The translations under genes were made by a program, and so were the position numbers. From positions 1,736,001 through 1,800,000 of the forward strand of contig OY829369.1 in the NCBI GenBank assembly GCA_963691775.1: 64,000 nucleotides of DNA, given 5' to 3'. The notes beneath the pieces are model-generated. The model did not search any database. It was not told where the DNA came from and saw only the letters and a list, made by a program, of their open reading frames with translations. Source of the DNA: JAZBPO01 sp963691775 (lineage in GTDB: Bacteria; Pseudomonadota; Gammaproteobacteria; Pseudomonadales; Azotimanducaceae). Positions 1-9,007 of the stretch are shown here, one piece after another. Numbering within the stretch: the first letter of the stretch is position 1; the number at the start of each line of letters is the position of its first letter.

Positions 1-673
1 CGATCTCTACGGCGCGCGCGTGGGCGAAGGCTTCGCCGATACGGAGGTCAAGTTCCAGGTATCGCTGAAGGGCATCGTCGCGGACAATCTCTGGCGAGAC
101 TCGAGCGTTTCGGTAGGCTACACCCAGCAATCCTTCTGGCAGCTGTACGCCGACGACGAGCTGTCGTCACCGTTCAGGGAGACGAACTACGAGCCGGAAA
201 TCTTCTGGAGCATCCCGCAGACGTGGAAGCTTTTCGGTTTTGAAGCAAAGCAGCTGAGGCTGGGCTTCAATCATCAATCAAACGGGCGCTCGGAACCCCT
301 GTCGCGAAGCTGGAACAGACTCATTGGCGGCATCGTCATGGAGCGCGGACATCTAGTGCTGTCGGCGCAGGGCTGGCTGCGCGCCGACGACCCGAGCCGG
401 GAGGATGACGACAATCCGGATATTCAGGAGTTCATGGGGCGAGCGCAATTGGGCGCAGCCTACGCGCTGGGCTCACACGTACTCTCGATGCGCGCGAAGA
501 CAAATCTGCGCAAGGATCATCGCGGCGGCGTGGAGTTGAACTGGACCTTCCCCCTGACTCACAACTTTCGCGGCTTCCTGCAGCTCTATACAGGCCACGG
601 TGAGAACCTCGCCGACATGGAGAACTCCAATACCCGAGTAGGCATCGGCGTCGCCCTCAACGACTGGCTCTGA
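1..673 (+). CDS. pldA: Outer-membrane phospholipase A (3' part, truncated by window edge)
   Basis: The frame is open from the first bases of the window, so this is the C-terminal part only; the GTG at position 20 is not the real start. The product should be the outer-membrane beta-barrel phospholipase A that hydrolyses phospholipids appearing in the outer leaflet. The family signature is visible: the His-x-Ser of the motif NHQSNGR followed by the Asn of SWNR, which are the catalytic His, Ser and Asn of OMPLA. Alternating hydrophobic/polar strands and a final strand ending in NDWL fit a barrel terminus. It ends just before a strong hairpin that separates it from groEL, which converges on it. 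The lost N-terminus would hold the signal peptide and first strands. Confidence 0.93.
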   Translation, partial: DLYGARVGEGFADTEVKFQVSLKGIVADNLWRDSSVSVGYTQQSFWQLYADDELSSPFRETNYEPEIFWSIPQTWKLFGFEAKQLRLGFNHQSNGRSEPLSRSWNRLIGGIVMERGHLVLSAQGWLRADDPSREDDDNPDIQEFMGRAQLGAAYALGSHVLSMRAKTNLRKDHRGGVELNWTFPLTHNFRGFLQLYTGHGENLADMENSNTRVGIGVALNDWL

Positions 674-681
674 GGCACAAA

Positions 682-712
682 GAAGAAGCCCCGCACGAGG
701 CGGGGCTTCTTC
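682..712. terminator. Bidirectional rho-independent terminator between pldA and groEL
   Basis: A perfect 13-bp inverted repeat (682-694 with 700-712) with a 5-base loop. The stem core is GCCCCGC/GCGGGGC and its outer ends are AAGAAG/CTTCTTC, which give A and T runs on both strands. It lies between the convergent ends of pldA and groEL and probably serves both. Confidence 0.85.
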
Positions 713-736
713 GGTACTGCAAAGCAGCGGTGCGGC

Positions 737-2383
<1,647 letters not shown>

Positions 2384-2439
2384 CTGAGTTTGTGCTCCGG
2401 GTAATCAGTAATGTCTGGAAATAGGGGGCGTCGGGGGCT

Positions 2440-2730
2440 TCAGCCCTCGAGCACGCCGAAGATCTCGGTTTCGGAGAGGATGAGAAGTTCTTCGCCGTCG
2501 ATCTTCACGGTGCTGCCGCCGTACTGGCCGAACACGACCTTGTCACCCACGGCGACGCCGACTGCGCGGACTTCACCGCTGTCGAGCGCCTTGCCCGGTC
2601 CGATGGCAAGCACTTCGCCCTGGCTCGGCTTCTCGGTCGCCGAATCGGGCAAAACGATGCCACCTGCAGACTTGGCTTCTTCCTCGAGGCGGCGGACGAC
2701 CACCCGATCGTGCAGCGGACGGATGTTCAT
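2440..2730 (-). CDS. groES: Co-chaperonin GroES (10 kDa)
   Basis: A 96-residue co-chaperonin that caps the GroEL ring. The start ATG at 2730 gives the canonical N-terminus MNIRPLHDR; the frame continues 25 codons upstream but that part runs towards the promoter and is not conserved. The mobile loop (about residues 20-38) with its hydrophobic GIVL contact for GroEL is intact. First gene of the operon, followed directly by groEL. Transcription is expected from the sigma70-type promoter at 2836-2863 under HrcA control through the CIRCE element. Confidence 0.99.
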   Translation of the reverse strand: MNIRPLHDRVVVRRLEEEAKSAGGIVLPDSATEKPSQGEVLAIGPGKALDSGEVRAVGVAVGDKVVFGQYGGSTVKIDGEELLILSETEIFGVLEG

Positions 2731-2809
2731 TACGTTGTGTCTCCCGGTCCTTGAATTGACTTCGCTGACTCGAACGACCGCGCGAGGCAGGCTCTGCGGC
2801 CGCACTCGG

Positions 2810-2836
2810 TTAGCACTCGTATCGAGGGAGTGCCAA
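2810..2836. promoter_or_regulatory. CIRCE operator (HrcA binding site)
   Basis: TTAGCACTC (2810-2818), a 9-base spacer, and GAGTGCCAA (2828-2836), which is one mismatch from the consensus half GAGTGCTAA. It lies immediately downstream of the groE -10 element. HrcA itself is not encoded in the window. Confidence 0.92.
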
Positions 2837-2863
2837 TTCTAGGGCGGACCCGTTGGCAGTCAA
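2836..2863 (-). promoter_or_regulatory. sigma70-type promoter of groES-groEL
   Basis: Read on the minus strand: -35 TTGACT (2863-2858), a 16-base spacer, -10 TAGAAT (2841-2836). The -10 abuts the CIRCE operator, the usual arrangement for HrcA repression. Confidence 0.75.
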
Positions 2864-2878
2864 CCCCGAGAGTGCTAA
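2853..2878. promoter_or_regulatory. Degenerate second CIRCE-like site over the -35 region
   Basis: A perfect CIRCE half-site GAGTGCTAA (2870-2878) faces a poor partner TTGGCAGTC (2853-2861) across 8 rather than 9 bases. It overlaps the -35 hexamer. This could be a weak auxiliary HrcA site or a decayed duplicate of the operator. Confidence 0.4.
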
Positions 2879-2939
2879 CCATTCCCAGAACTGGGGTTCG
2901 TACAGCATGTTTCAAGGGTCGGCGCAGAAATTTCCTGAA

Positions 2940-3500
2940 TCAGCGGCGCGAATCATCGTCCGTGCGCTCGAATTCGCCTTCGATGACGTGGCCGCCGTCG
3001 GAGCCCCGACGGATGCGAGGGTCGGTCTTAGGCGTCGCCTTGCCACCCATGTGCGCCTCGAAGCGGAACTGCGCGCGGCTCGCGCCATCGCGCCGCCACT
3101 GCCCGCCCTCGTTGCGCATCTCCCAGCCGCCGGGCCCTTGCTGCATCTGCCAGACGCCGCGACGGACAAGTGCGCCCACGAGCATGCGCCGCGTCAGCGG
3201 TAGCAGAAGCGCGAAGCCCACGGCGTCCGTGACGAAGCCCGGGGTGAGCAGCAGCGCACCGCCGACCGCAAGCGCGAAGCCCTCCATGAGCTCCTGAGCC
3301 GGAAGCTGGCCCTCCGCCATGCGCTGCTGGCCACGGAGCAGCGTCGCGAACCCCTGCTGACGCAGCAGCGTCATGCCCACAACCGCGGTCAGGGCCACGA
3401 GACCGATCGTCGGCAGAGCGCCGATCCAACCACCCACCTGGATCAGCAGGTACATCTCTATGATGGGCATGGTGAGAAAGAACAGGAGGAAGATCGGCAC
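2940..3500 (-). CDS. fxsA: FxsA family inner-membrane protein
   Basis: About 186 residues, matching the FxsA family (cytoplasmic-membrane protein; its overproduction suppresses phage T7 exclusion by the F plasmid; cellular role unclear). The start chosen is GTG at 3500, giving VPIFLLFFLTMPIIEMYLLI, because GGAGG lies five bases upstream; an ATG ten codons earlier lacks this support. Two hydrophobic segments occupy roughly the first 45 residues, and the family stretch GGALLLTPGFVTDAVGFALL follows. The C-terminal tail is hydrophilic. Adjacency upstream of groES-groEL is common in gammaproteobacteria. Confidence 0.88.
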   Translation of the reverse strand: MPIFLLFFLTMPIIEMYLLIQVGGWIGALPTIGLVALTAVVGMTLLRQQGFATLLRGQQRMAEGQLPAQELMEGFALAVGGALLLTPGFVTDAVGFALLLPLTRRMLVGALVRRGVWQMQQGPGGWEMRNEGGQWRRDGASRAQFRFEAHMGGKATPKTDPRIRRGSDGGHVIEGEFERTDDDSRR

Positions 3501-3530
3501 GGGGGCCTCCGAAGACGGCGCGAGCTGCAT

Positions 3531-3643
3531 CTTCTCGAAGCATGGTGGCCCGGAACCCAGGTCTCAAGTGCAGCCTTGCCCGAGCAAGGACGGCAACAGA
3601 GGATGCCGAGCAGGGACTCGCATCAGGAACTCGGGGAGGCACG
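3531..3643. other. Intergenic region between fxsA and the plus-strand genes
   Basis: Divergent spacer. No convincing promoter hexamers, hairpin or repeat seen. Confidence 0.4.
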
Positions 3644-3883
3644 ATGAAAGCATCGTTCAAGGCGCACAGCGGCGAAAAACACCTTCTGCGTGTCGTTCCG
3701 GCATGCCAATCGACGCAGCCAGGACCTACTCGAACCCCGAGACAGCCCAGTTACGGGGGGATCCGGCTCCGGCACGGCGCGGATGCCCTGTGCACCTCGA
3801 ATCTGTGGCATTCGAAGTGCGCACTCGGCGCAGCCCTCTGTCCACTCGAGACCGAGCATGGCTCAGGGACAGCAGCACGATGA
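3644..3883 (+). CDS. Possible small coupled ORF upstream of the alkyltransferase-like gene
   Basis: A 79-residue frame starting ATG at 3644, preceded by GGGGAGG four bases upstream. Its TGA overlaps the ATG of the next gene as ATGA, a layout typical of translational coupling. The predicted peptide begins MKASFKAHSGEKH, is Arg/Pro/Gly/His-rich, and shows no membrane segment or recognised motif. It may be a real small protein, a leader controlling the downstream gene, or a chance frame in GC-rich DNA; only the ribosome site and the overlap argue for it. Confidence 0.3.
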   Translation: MKASFKAHSGEKHLLRVVPACQSTQPGPTRTPRQPSYGGIRLRHGADALCTSNLWHSKCALGAALCPLETEHGSGTAAR

Positions 3884-4263
3884 CGCCGAGACGCGGCGCG
3901 TGTGCGCACGCCAACCAGTCGCCCGCGGAGGCGCGCGCTCAGCGTCGCGACCAGATCCTGCTGACCGTTGCATCGATCCCGCCAGGCCGCGTCGCGACCT
4001 ACGGCGAGGTCGCGGAGGCGGCCGGGCTCCCCGGCTGCGCACGCCTCGTTGGCCGGGTTCTCAAGACACTTCCCGATGGATCAGGCATTCCCTGGCATCG
4101 AGTGGTCGCGGCGGGCGGGCGCATCGCGATCCGGCCAGCCCTCGGACCCGAATCGGGCGCGCACGAGCAAATCGCGCGCCTGCGCGCAGAGGGCGTCCGG
4201 CTGCGCGGAAAGACGGAATCCGCGTGCGTGGATCTTGCCACCTCAAGCTGGCGTGCGCGCTGA
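3880..4263 (+). CDS. Alkyltransferase-like (ATL) DNA-binding protein
   Basis: A 127-residue protein of the Ogt/MGMT C-terminal domain family. It has the helix-turn-helix region with GRVATYGEVAEAAG (about residues 37-50), the Arg at position 55 in the place of the nucleotide-flipping arginine, and the active-site loop at 71-75. That loop reads PWHRV instead of PCHRV, so the alkyl-acceptor cysteine is a tryptophan. This defines ATL proteins, which bind O6-alkylguanine and flag it for nucleotide excision repair rather than removing the alkyl group. The start at 3880 matches the length of ATLs and overlaps the stop of a possible upstream small ORF. It converges on the ampG-like gene. Confidence 0.9.
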   Translation: MTPRRGACAHANQSPAEARAQRRDQILLTVASIPPGRVATYGEVAEAAGLPGCARLVGRVLKTLPDGSGIPWHRVVAAGGRIAIRPALGPESGAHEQIARLRAEGVRLRGKTESACVDLATSSWRAR

Positions 4264-4284
4264 ATGCACCCAGCTCCTTTCCCT

Positions 4285-5625
4285 TCAGCCAGCCGGGCTC
4301 CGGTCCCCGCCCCACGGCGCGACGCGAAACAGCAGCAGCATCCCCGGCAGCGCGAGGGCGGTACAAACGAGAAAGAATCGAGTCCAGCCGAGCCCGTCTG
4401 CCGGCACGCCCAGCGCCATGAGCGCTTCCATGATCGCGGCAGGGAATGGCTCCATCGTCGCAGGGTCTCCCCCCTCAACCATGAAGCCCGTAAGCGCGCT
4501 CGCCAGGGCGCGAGGCTGTGCTGCCACTGAGGTGAGCAGCGCGATCTGCGTGGCTGCAAGGGTCGGCGTCGCCGACCGCGCGATGAAGGCAACGAATGCC
4601 GCCGTGCCAAGCCCGACGCCGAGATACTCCATCGCGACCACCGTGCCGAGGGCCACCACATTCGCACCCATCTCCGCGAGCGCCGCAAAACCCAGGATCG
4701 TGACCATCTGCACCGCGCCGAACAGCCACAGGGCGCGATTGATGCCGATCCTGACCATGAGCAGCCCACCGAACATCGCACCGACGATCGCAGCAGACAG
4801 GCCCGCGAACTTCGCCACCGTGCCGATCTCGAGGCCTGTGAAACCGAGGTCTTGATAGAAGGGCGTGGACAACGCGGTCGCCATGTTGTCGCCGAGCTTG
4901 TAGAAAAAGATGAAACAGAGCACGAGAAGCGCCTGCGCGATCCCGTTCCGTCCGAGGAACTCGGTAAACGGCTCGACCACCGCATCCCGCATCGATCGCG
5001 GCGGCTTGCTCGGTGGCTCGCGCACAAGCAGCGTCATCACCACGCCTGGAACCATGAACGCTGCCGTAATGGGAAAGACCCAGTGCCAGGGCAGGGCATC
5101 GGCGAGAATCAGCGAGAGGGAACCGGGCACGAGGCCCGCGATGCGATAGGCCTGCACGTGGATCGAGTTGCCCAGGCCGAGCTCGCGATCGGGGAGAATC
5201 TCACGCCGGAACGCATCGAGGGCCACGTCCTGCGTGGCGCTGAACAGGCCCACCGCAAAGCAGAGCACCATGATCGTATCCAGCCGTTCGCCAGGCTGCA
5301 GTGCGCCCAGGGCCGCAATTGTCCCAACGAGGGCTAGCTGCATCGCCAGCATCCAACCGCGACGGCGGCCAAGCGGTAAGCGATAGCGGTCGAGGAGCGG
5401 GGACCAGAGAAACTTCCACGAGAACGGCAGCGTGACCAGGGCAAAGAAGCCGATGTCCTTCAGCGAAACGTCTTCCGCCCGGAGCCAGAACGGGACCAGC
5501 TGAATGAGCACGTACAGCGGAAGGCCCGAGGCGAAGCCGGTGAAGACGCACGTCAACATACGGCGATTCAGTATCGCCGCCTTCCAGGCGCGGGCGTCGG
5601 GCGCTGCGTCGTTCTCAGAGCTCAT
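4285..5625 (-). CDS. ampG: AmpG-type muropeptide permease (MFS)
   Basis: A 446-residue inner-membrane transporter resembling AmpG, which imports GlcNAc-1,6-anhydroMurNAc peptides released during wall turnover. The N-terminal family pattern is visible (FTGFASGLPLYVLIQLVPFWL, then FFALVTLPFSWKFLWSPLLDRY), followed by about a dozen hydrophobic segments. The start at the internal ATG (MSSEND, 5625) is preferred over an ATG 12 codons upstream because the extra residues are unconserved. The recycling amidase AmpD is also in this window at 13.4 kb. The gene is monocistronic here: it is convergent with the ATL gene and divergent from the receiver/GGDEF gene. Confidence 0.9.
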   Translation of the reverse strand: MSSENDAAPDARAWKAAILNRRMLTCVFTGFASGLPLYVLIQLVPFWLRAEDVSLKDIGFFALVTLPFSWKFLWSPLLDRYRLPLGRRRGWMLAMQLALVGTIAALGALQPGERLDTIMVLCFAVGLFSATQDVALDAFRREILPDRELGLGNSIHVQAYRIAGLVPGSLSLILADALPWHWVFPITAAFMVPGVVMTLLVREPPSKPPRSMRDAVVEPFTEFLGRNGIAQALLVLCFIFFYKLGDNMATALSTPFYQDLGFTGLEIGTVAKFAGLSAAIVGAMFGGLLMVRIGINRALWLFGAVQMVTILGFAALAEMGANVVALGTVVAMEYLGVGLGTAAFVAFIARSATPTLAATQIALLTSVAAQPRALASALTGFMVEGGDPATMEPFPAAIMEALMALGVPADGLGWTRFFLVCTALALPGMLLLFRVAPWGGDRSPAG

Positions 5626-5800
5626 GCGCGCAGTGTCGGCAACGGGCCGCCCCGGGCGCAACCACGCCCGTTCATGCGCTCAAAACGTCCGATCGTGCAA
5701 ACGGTCGGTCCCGCAATGGCAGATTGGTGACGCACGTCCTTGACCCGGAGACCAGCGCTCCGTACACAGACCCGAGCTTACGAACTGCTGGGCGCTGCAC

Positions 5801-6754
5801 ATGGATTCCGCTCTGCCGCTGCTGGTCGTCGACGATGCTCGATTCAGCCGCGCCATCATCACCAAAAGCCTCAAGGAAGCAGGTTTTCGCGACGTACGCT
5901 TCGCAGCCTCCGGGCCCGAGGCCCTGTCTCAGCTCGAGGAGCGCCCCGCAGACATCGTCATCTCCGACTGGATCATGCCGGGCATGGACGGTCTCGAACT
6001 GACCCGGAAGCTCCGGGAAATGGACGAGATCATGGATCACTTCACTTACGTGATGCTCATGTCGGGGGAGTCGGAGAACGCGATCGTCAACAGAGCCTTC
6101 GAGCACGGCGTGGACGACTTTGTTTCCAAGGGTGCCCTGCGCACGCACCTTCTGCCCCGTGTCTGGGCTGCGTGCCGGACAGCGGGGTACAACAACACTC
6201 TGCTCGCGCACAACCGAGAGCTCCGCGAACAGATCGCTTCGCTCGAACGGCGCAACATGATCGACTCGCTGACGGGCCTTGGAAATCAGCGATTCACCGA
6301 TCGGGCCCTGTCGGACATTCTCCGCCAGGTCGCATCTCGCGGCGGAGCCGCGTGCCTGCTCATGATTCACCTCTCCGACTTCGAGGCGCTGTCCGAACGC
6401 CTTGAGCCCGCAGACGCAAACCGGATTGTCCAGGCTGCTGCCGCCCGCCTCGAACAGAGCGTGCGCCCGATGGACGTGGTTACGCGGCCGCGGCCGGACG
6501 TGCTGGCCGTGCTCATGCATCAGGAGTCCGCAGAACACTGCCGCGCAGAGTGCTTCCGGCGGCTCTACCAGGAACTGGGGACCATCAAGGTGGAGACCAT
6601 GAGTGGCATTTTCCCGGTCAAGGCGCGCGTCGGTATTGGCGCTGCCCACAGAGAGGGGGGCATTCCCACACCGGACGAACTCATAGAGTTCATCCTCGCG
6701 CGCCTGCGCACATCTGACGCGCCGATCTTCGACAGCCTGTGGGGAAGCGCGTGA
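5801..6754 (+). CDS. Response regulator with degenerate GGDEF domain
   Basis: 317 residues in two domains. Residues 5-125 form a receiver with the acidic pair D11-D12, the phospho-acceptor D56 in SDWIMPG, and K110. From about residue 154 a GGDEF fold begins with the recognisable DSLTGLGN motif, but the catalytic GG[DE]EF position reads RPRPD (229-233), so diguanylate cyclase activity is not expected. The protein may act as a c-di-GMP-independent signalling or scaffold partner. The 3' end overlaps the start of the cobalamin adenosyltransferase, suggesting co-transcription. No cognate kinase is nearby, and the ribosome site before ATG 5801 is weak. Confidence 0.85.
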   Translation: MDSALPLLVVDDARFSRAIITKSLKEAGFRDVRFAASGPEALSQLEERPADIVISDWIMPGMDGLELTRKLREMDEIMDHFTYVMLMSGESENAIVNRAFEHGVDDFVSKGALRTHLLPRVWAACRTAGYNNTLLAHNRELREQIASLERRNMIDSLTGLGNQRFTDRALSDILRQVASRGGAACLLMIHLSDFEALSERLEPADANRIVQAAAARLEQSVRPMDVVTRPRPDVLAVLMHQESAEHCRAECFRRLYQELGTIKVETMSGIFPVKARVGIGAAHREGGIPTPDELIEFILARLRTSDAPIFDSLWGSA

Positions 6755-7329
6755 AGTCCAGGATCAACCGCGTCACGACACGAAGCGGCGATGGCGGCGA
6801 AACCGGTCTCGCAGACGGTTCGCGCCTGTCGAAAGCGGCCCCACGCGTCGACGCCATGGGCGACGTCGACGAAACCAACGCCGCCATCGGCCTGCTCCGC
6901 GCGGCCCTTGCGGCTGATGACCCTCTGCAGGGGCTTCTTTCGGACATCCAGCACCGGCTCTTCGATCTCGGCGGTGCGCTCAGCTTGCCGGGCACGCTCG
7001 GTTTCGAGACCGCTGCCGTGGAGGCGCTGGACGCTGCGCTCGCTGAGTGGAACGCCACCCTGCCTCCACTCACGAACTTCGTATTGCCAGCGGGAGACGA
7101 AGCGACGGCGCGGGCGCATGTGGTGCGCACGGTGTGCCGGCGCGCCGAGCGCACGCTCACGCGCCTCGGCGAGGCCGAACCGGAGGCCGTGGACGCAGCG
7201 CTGCGCCAGTATCTGAATCGAGCGTCTGATCTGTTCTTCGTACTCGCCCGCGTCCTTGCCCGCCGTCACGGCGGCGAGGTCACCTGGCAACCTCGCCAGG
7301 CCGGAAGCAGCCAGCGCACGGACCCTTAG
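6751..7329 (+). CDS. pduO: Cob(I)alamin adenosyltransferase, PduO type
   Basis: Transfers the adenosyl group of ATP to cob(I)alamin to make adenosylcobalamin. The N-terminal signature TRSGDGGETGLADGSRLSK followed by GDVDETNAAIG is the ATP-binding region of PduO/MMAB enzymes, and the RRAERTL and YLNRASDLFF motifs of the trimeric helical bundle follow. Start GTG at 6751 overlaps the upstream stop (GTGA) and has GGGGA about six bases before it; an alternative GTG lies at 6739. Length is about 192 residues, normal for the family. A BtuF-like cobalamin-binding protein is encoded 6 kb away on the other strand, which fits B12 salvage. Confidence 0.92.
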   Translation: MKSRINRVTTRSGDGGETGLADGSRLSKAAPRVDAMGDVDETNAAIGLLRAALAADDPLQGLLSDIQHRLFDLGGALSLPGTLGFETAAVEALDAALAEWNATLPPLTNFVLPAGDEATARAHVVRTVCRRAERTLTRLGEAEPEAVDAALRQYLNRASDLFFVLARVLARRHGGEVTWQPRQAGSSQRTDP

Positions 7330-7343
7330 GGCGAAGCCGCCGC

Positions 7344-8996
7344 TCAGAGCATCAGGCGGCGCACATCGGAAAGCGCCTGGACGTACCAGGTCAGGAAGCG
7401 GCCAGCTTCCGCGCCGTTGATCGCCTTGTGGTCGTACGACAGCGACAGCGGCAACATCTCGCGCGGTACGAAGGCCTCCCCATTCCAGACGGGCTGCGTC
7501 GAGAGGCGTGAAACGCCGAGGATTGCCACCTCTGGAGCATTCACGATTGGCGTGAAGCCCCGTCCTCCGATCCCGCCAAGGCTCGAGATGCTGAAGCAGC
7601 CTCCGCGCATCTCATCGGGTTTCAGTTTCTTCGTCCGGGCGCGCTCCGAGAGATCCGCGATCTCGGCGGCGAGCTCGAGCACGCCCTTCCTATCGACGTC
7701 CCGCACAACCGGCACGAGCAGGCCGTCGGGCGTATCGACGGCAAAACCGATATGGCAGTAGTGCTTGAGGACGTAATGCGCTCCATCGGCGGAAAAGGCG
7801 CCGCCGACGCGCGGAAAGGCGGCGAGCGCAGCGGCCGCGACCTTCATCAGGAAGGGCAGCGGCGTCAGCCTGACCCCGGCGCGCTCGGCGTCCGGTTTCA
7901 CGGACTTCCGGAATCGCTCGAGTTCCGTGACGTCCGCATCGTCAAACTGGGTCACATGGGGCAGGTTCAGCCAGGATCGATGCAGATTCGCGGCGCCGGT
8001 TCTCATGACGCGCGACAGCGGAACCGTTTCGATCTCGCCGAAGCGCGCGAAGTCGACTTCCGGAATCGGCGGGATGCCCGAAGCGCCCGGGGCCGCTGCG
8101 GCCGGCCTCGACAGCGCCTGCTTCACGAAGCCGTGCACGTCTTCCTTCAGCACCCTGCCCCGATCCCCGGTGCCCGTGACCTGCGCGAGATCCACGCCCA
8201 GCTCGCGCGCGAGTTTGCGCACGGCGGGGCCCGCATAGACCTCCGCGCCGGCCCCGGCGACCACGGCGGCGTCAGCCATCGGTGCGGGCGCAGAAGCGGC
8301 GGTGGATGCCGGCGGAACGCGTTCTGCGTCAGACCGCGCTGAAGCAGCCGAGGCAGTCGCCGCTGCGGGGGCTTGCGCGGGCGCCGGGATCTCACTTCGA
8401 CTGCGCACCCGAGCAACAAGCGTCCCCTCATCGACGCTGTCACCTTCCTTGACGTCCACGGACAGGAGCTCGCCCGCGGCCGTCGACGGCACTTCCATCG
8501 TCGCCTTGTCCGATTCGAGCACGACGAGGCCATCATCAACGGCAACCTCTTCGCCCACGGCAACCATGATCTCGATGACTTCGACGCTGCTGGCTTCGCC
8601 TATATCGGGAACGCGCACTTCGATGACCGCATCGATACCCGGCGCCCGACTCGAGGCATCAACCACCGGCGATGGGGCCTCGGGCTGGACCTCGGGCTGG
8701 CCCTTGGGCACGCCCTCGGGCTCGGGCATCGCTTGCGCTGGTGCATCGGGCGCGTCGGCACCCGATTCGACCACCACGATGAGGTCTCCCTCCGTACAGG
8801 TGTCGCCGACGGCAACCGCGATGCGGTCCACCGTGCCTGCCACCGTGCTCGGTACTTCCATGGAGGCCTTGTCCGACTCGATCACGATAAGCGGATCGTC
8901 AATCGACACCGCATCGCCCGGCGCAACGCAGAGCTCGATCACCTCGACGTCACCTGCGTCACCGATGTCAGGAATCCGGATTTCTTCCGCTGCCAT
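7344..8996 (-). CDS. aceF: Pyruvate dehydrogenase E2, dihydrolipoyl acetyltransferase
   Basis: 550-residue core subunit of the pyruvate dehydrogenase complex that accepts acetyl groups on lipoyl-lysine and passes them to CoA. Two lipoyl domains are present: ESDKASMEVPS with K43 and ESDKATMEVPS with K164, each followed by Ala/Pro-rich linkers. A peripheral-subunit-binding domain (AGPAVRKLARELGVDL ... GRVLKEDV) follows. The C-terminal catalytic domain carries SYDHKAINGAEAGRF, holding the active-site His. Many gammaproteobacterial AceF proteins have two or three lipoyl domains, so two is normal. It lies 11 bases after aceE; lpd (E3) is not in the window. Confidence 0.97.
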   Translation of the reverse strand: MAAEEIRIPDIGDAGDVEVIELCVAPGDAVSIDDPLIVIESDKASMEVPSTVAGTVDRIAVAVGDTCTEGDLIVVVESGADAPDAPAQAMPEPEGVPKGQPEVQPEAPSPVVDASSRAPGIDAVIEVRVPDIGEASSVEVIEIMVAVGEEVAVDDGLVVLESDKATMEVPSTAAGELLSVDVKEGDSVDEGTLVARVRSRSEIPAPAQAPAAATASAASARSDAERVPPASTAASAPAPMADAAVVAGAGAEVYAGPAVRKLARELGVDLAQVTGTGDRGRVLKEDVHGFVKQALSRPAAAAPGASGIPPIPEVDFARFGEIETVPLSRVMRTGAANLHRSWLNLPHVTQFDDADVTELERFRKSVKPDAERAGVRLTPLPFLMKVAAAALAAFPRVGGAFSADGAHYVLKHYCHIGFAVDTPDGLLVPVVRDVDRKGVLELAAEIADLSERARTKKLKPDEMRGGCFSISSLGGIGGRGFTPIVNAPEVAILGVSRLSTQPVWNGEAFVPREMLPLSLSYDHKAINGAEAGRFLTWYVQALSDVRRLML

Positions 8997-9007
8997 GCTG
9001 GCGCTCC

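Noticed and set aside
5672..6649. Open frame of 325 codons on the minus strand
   Set aside because: Shadow of the receiver/GGDEF gene.
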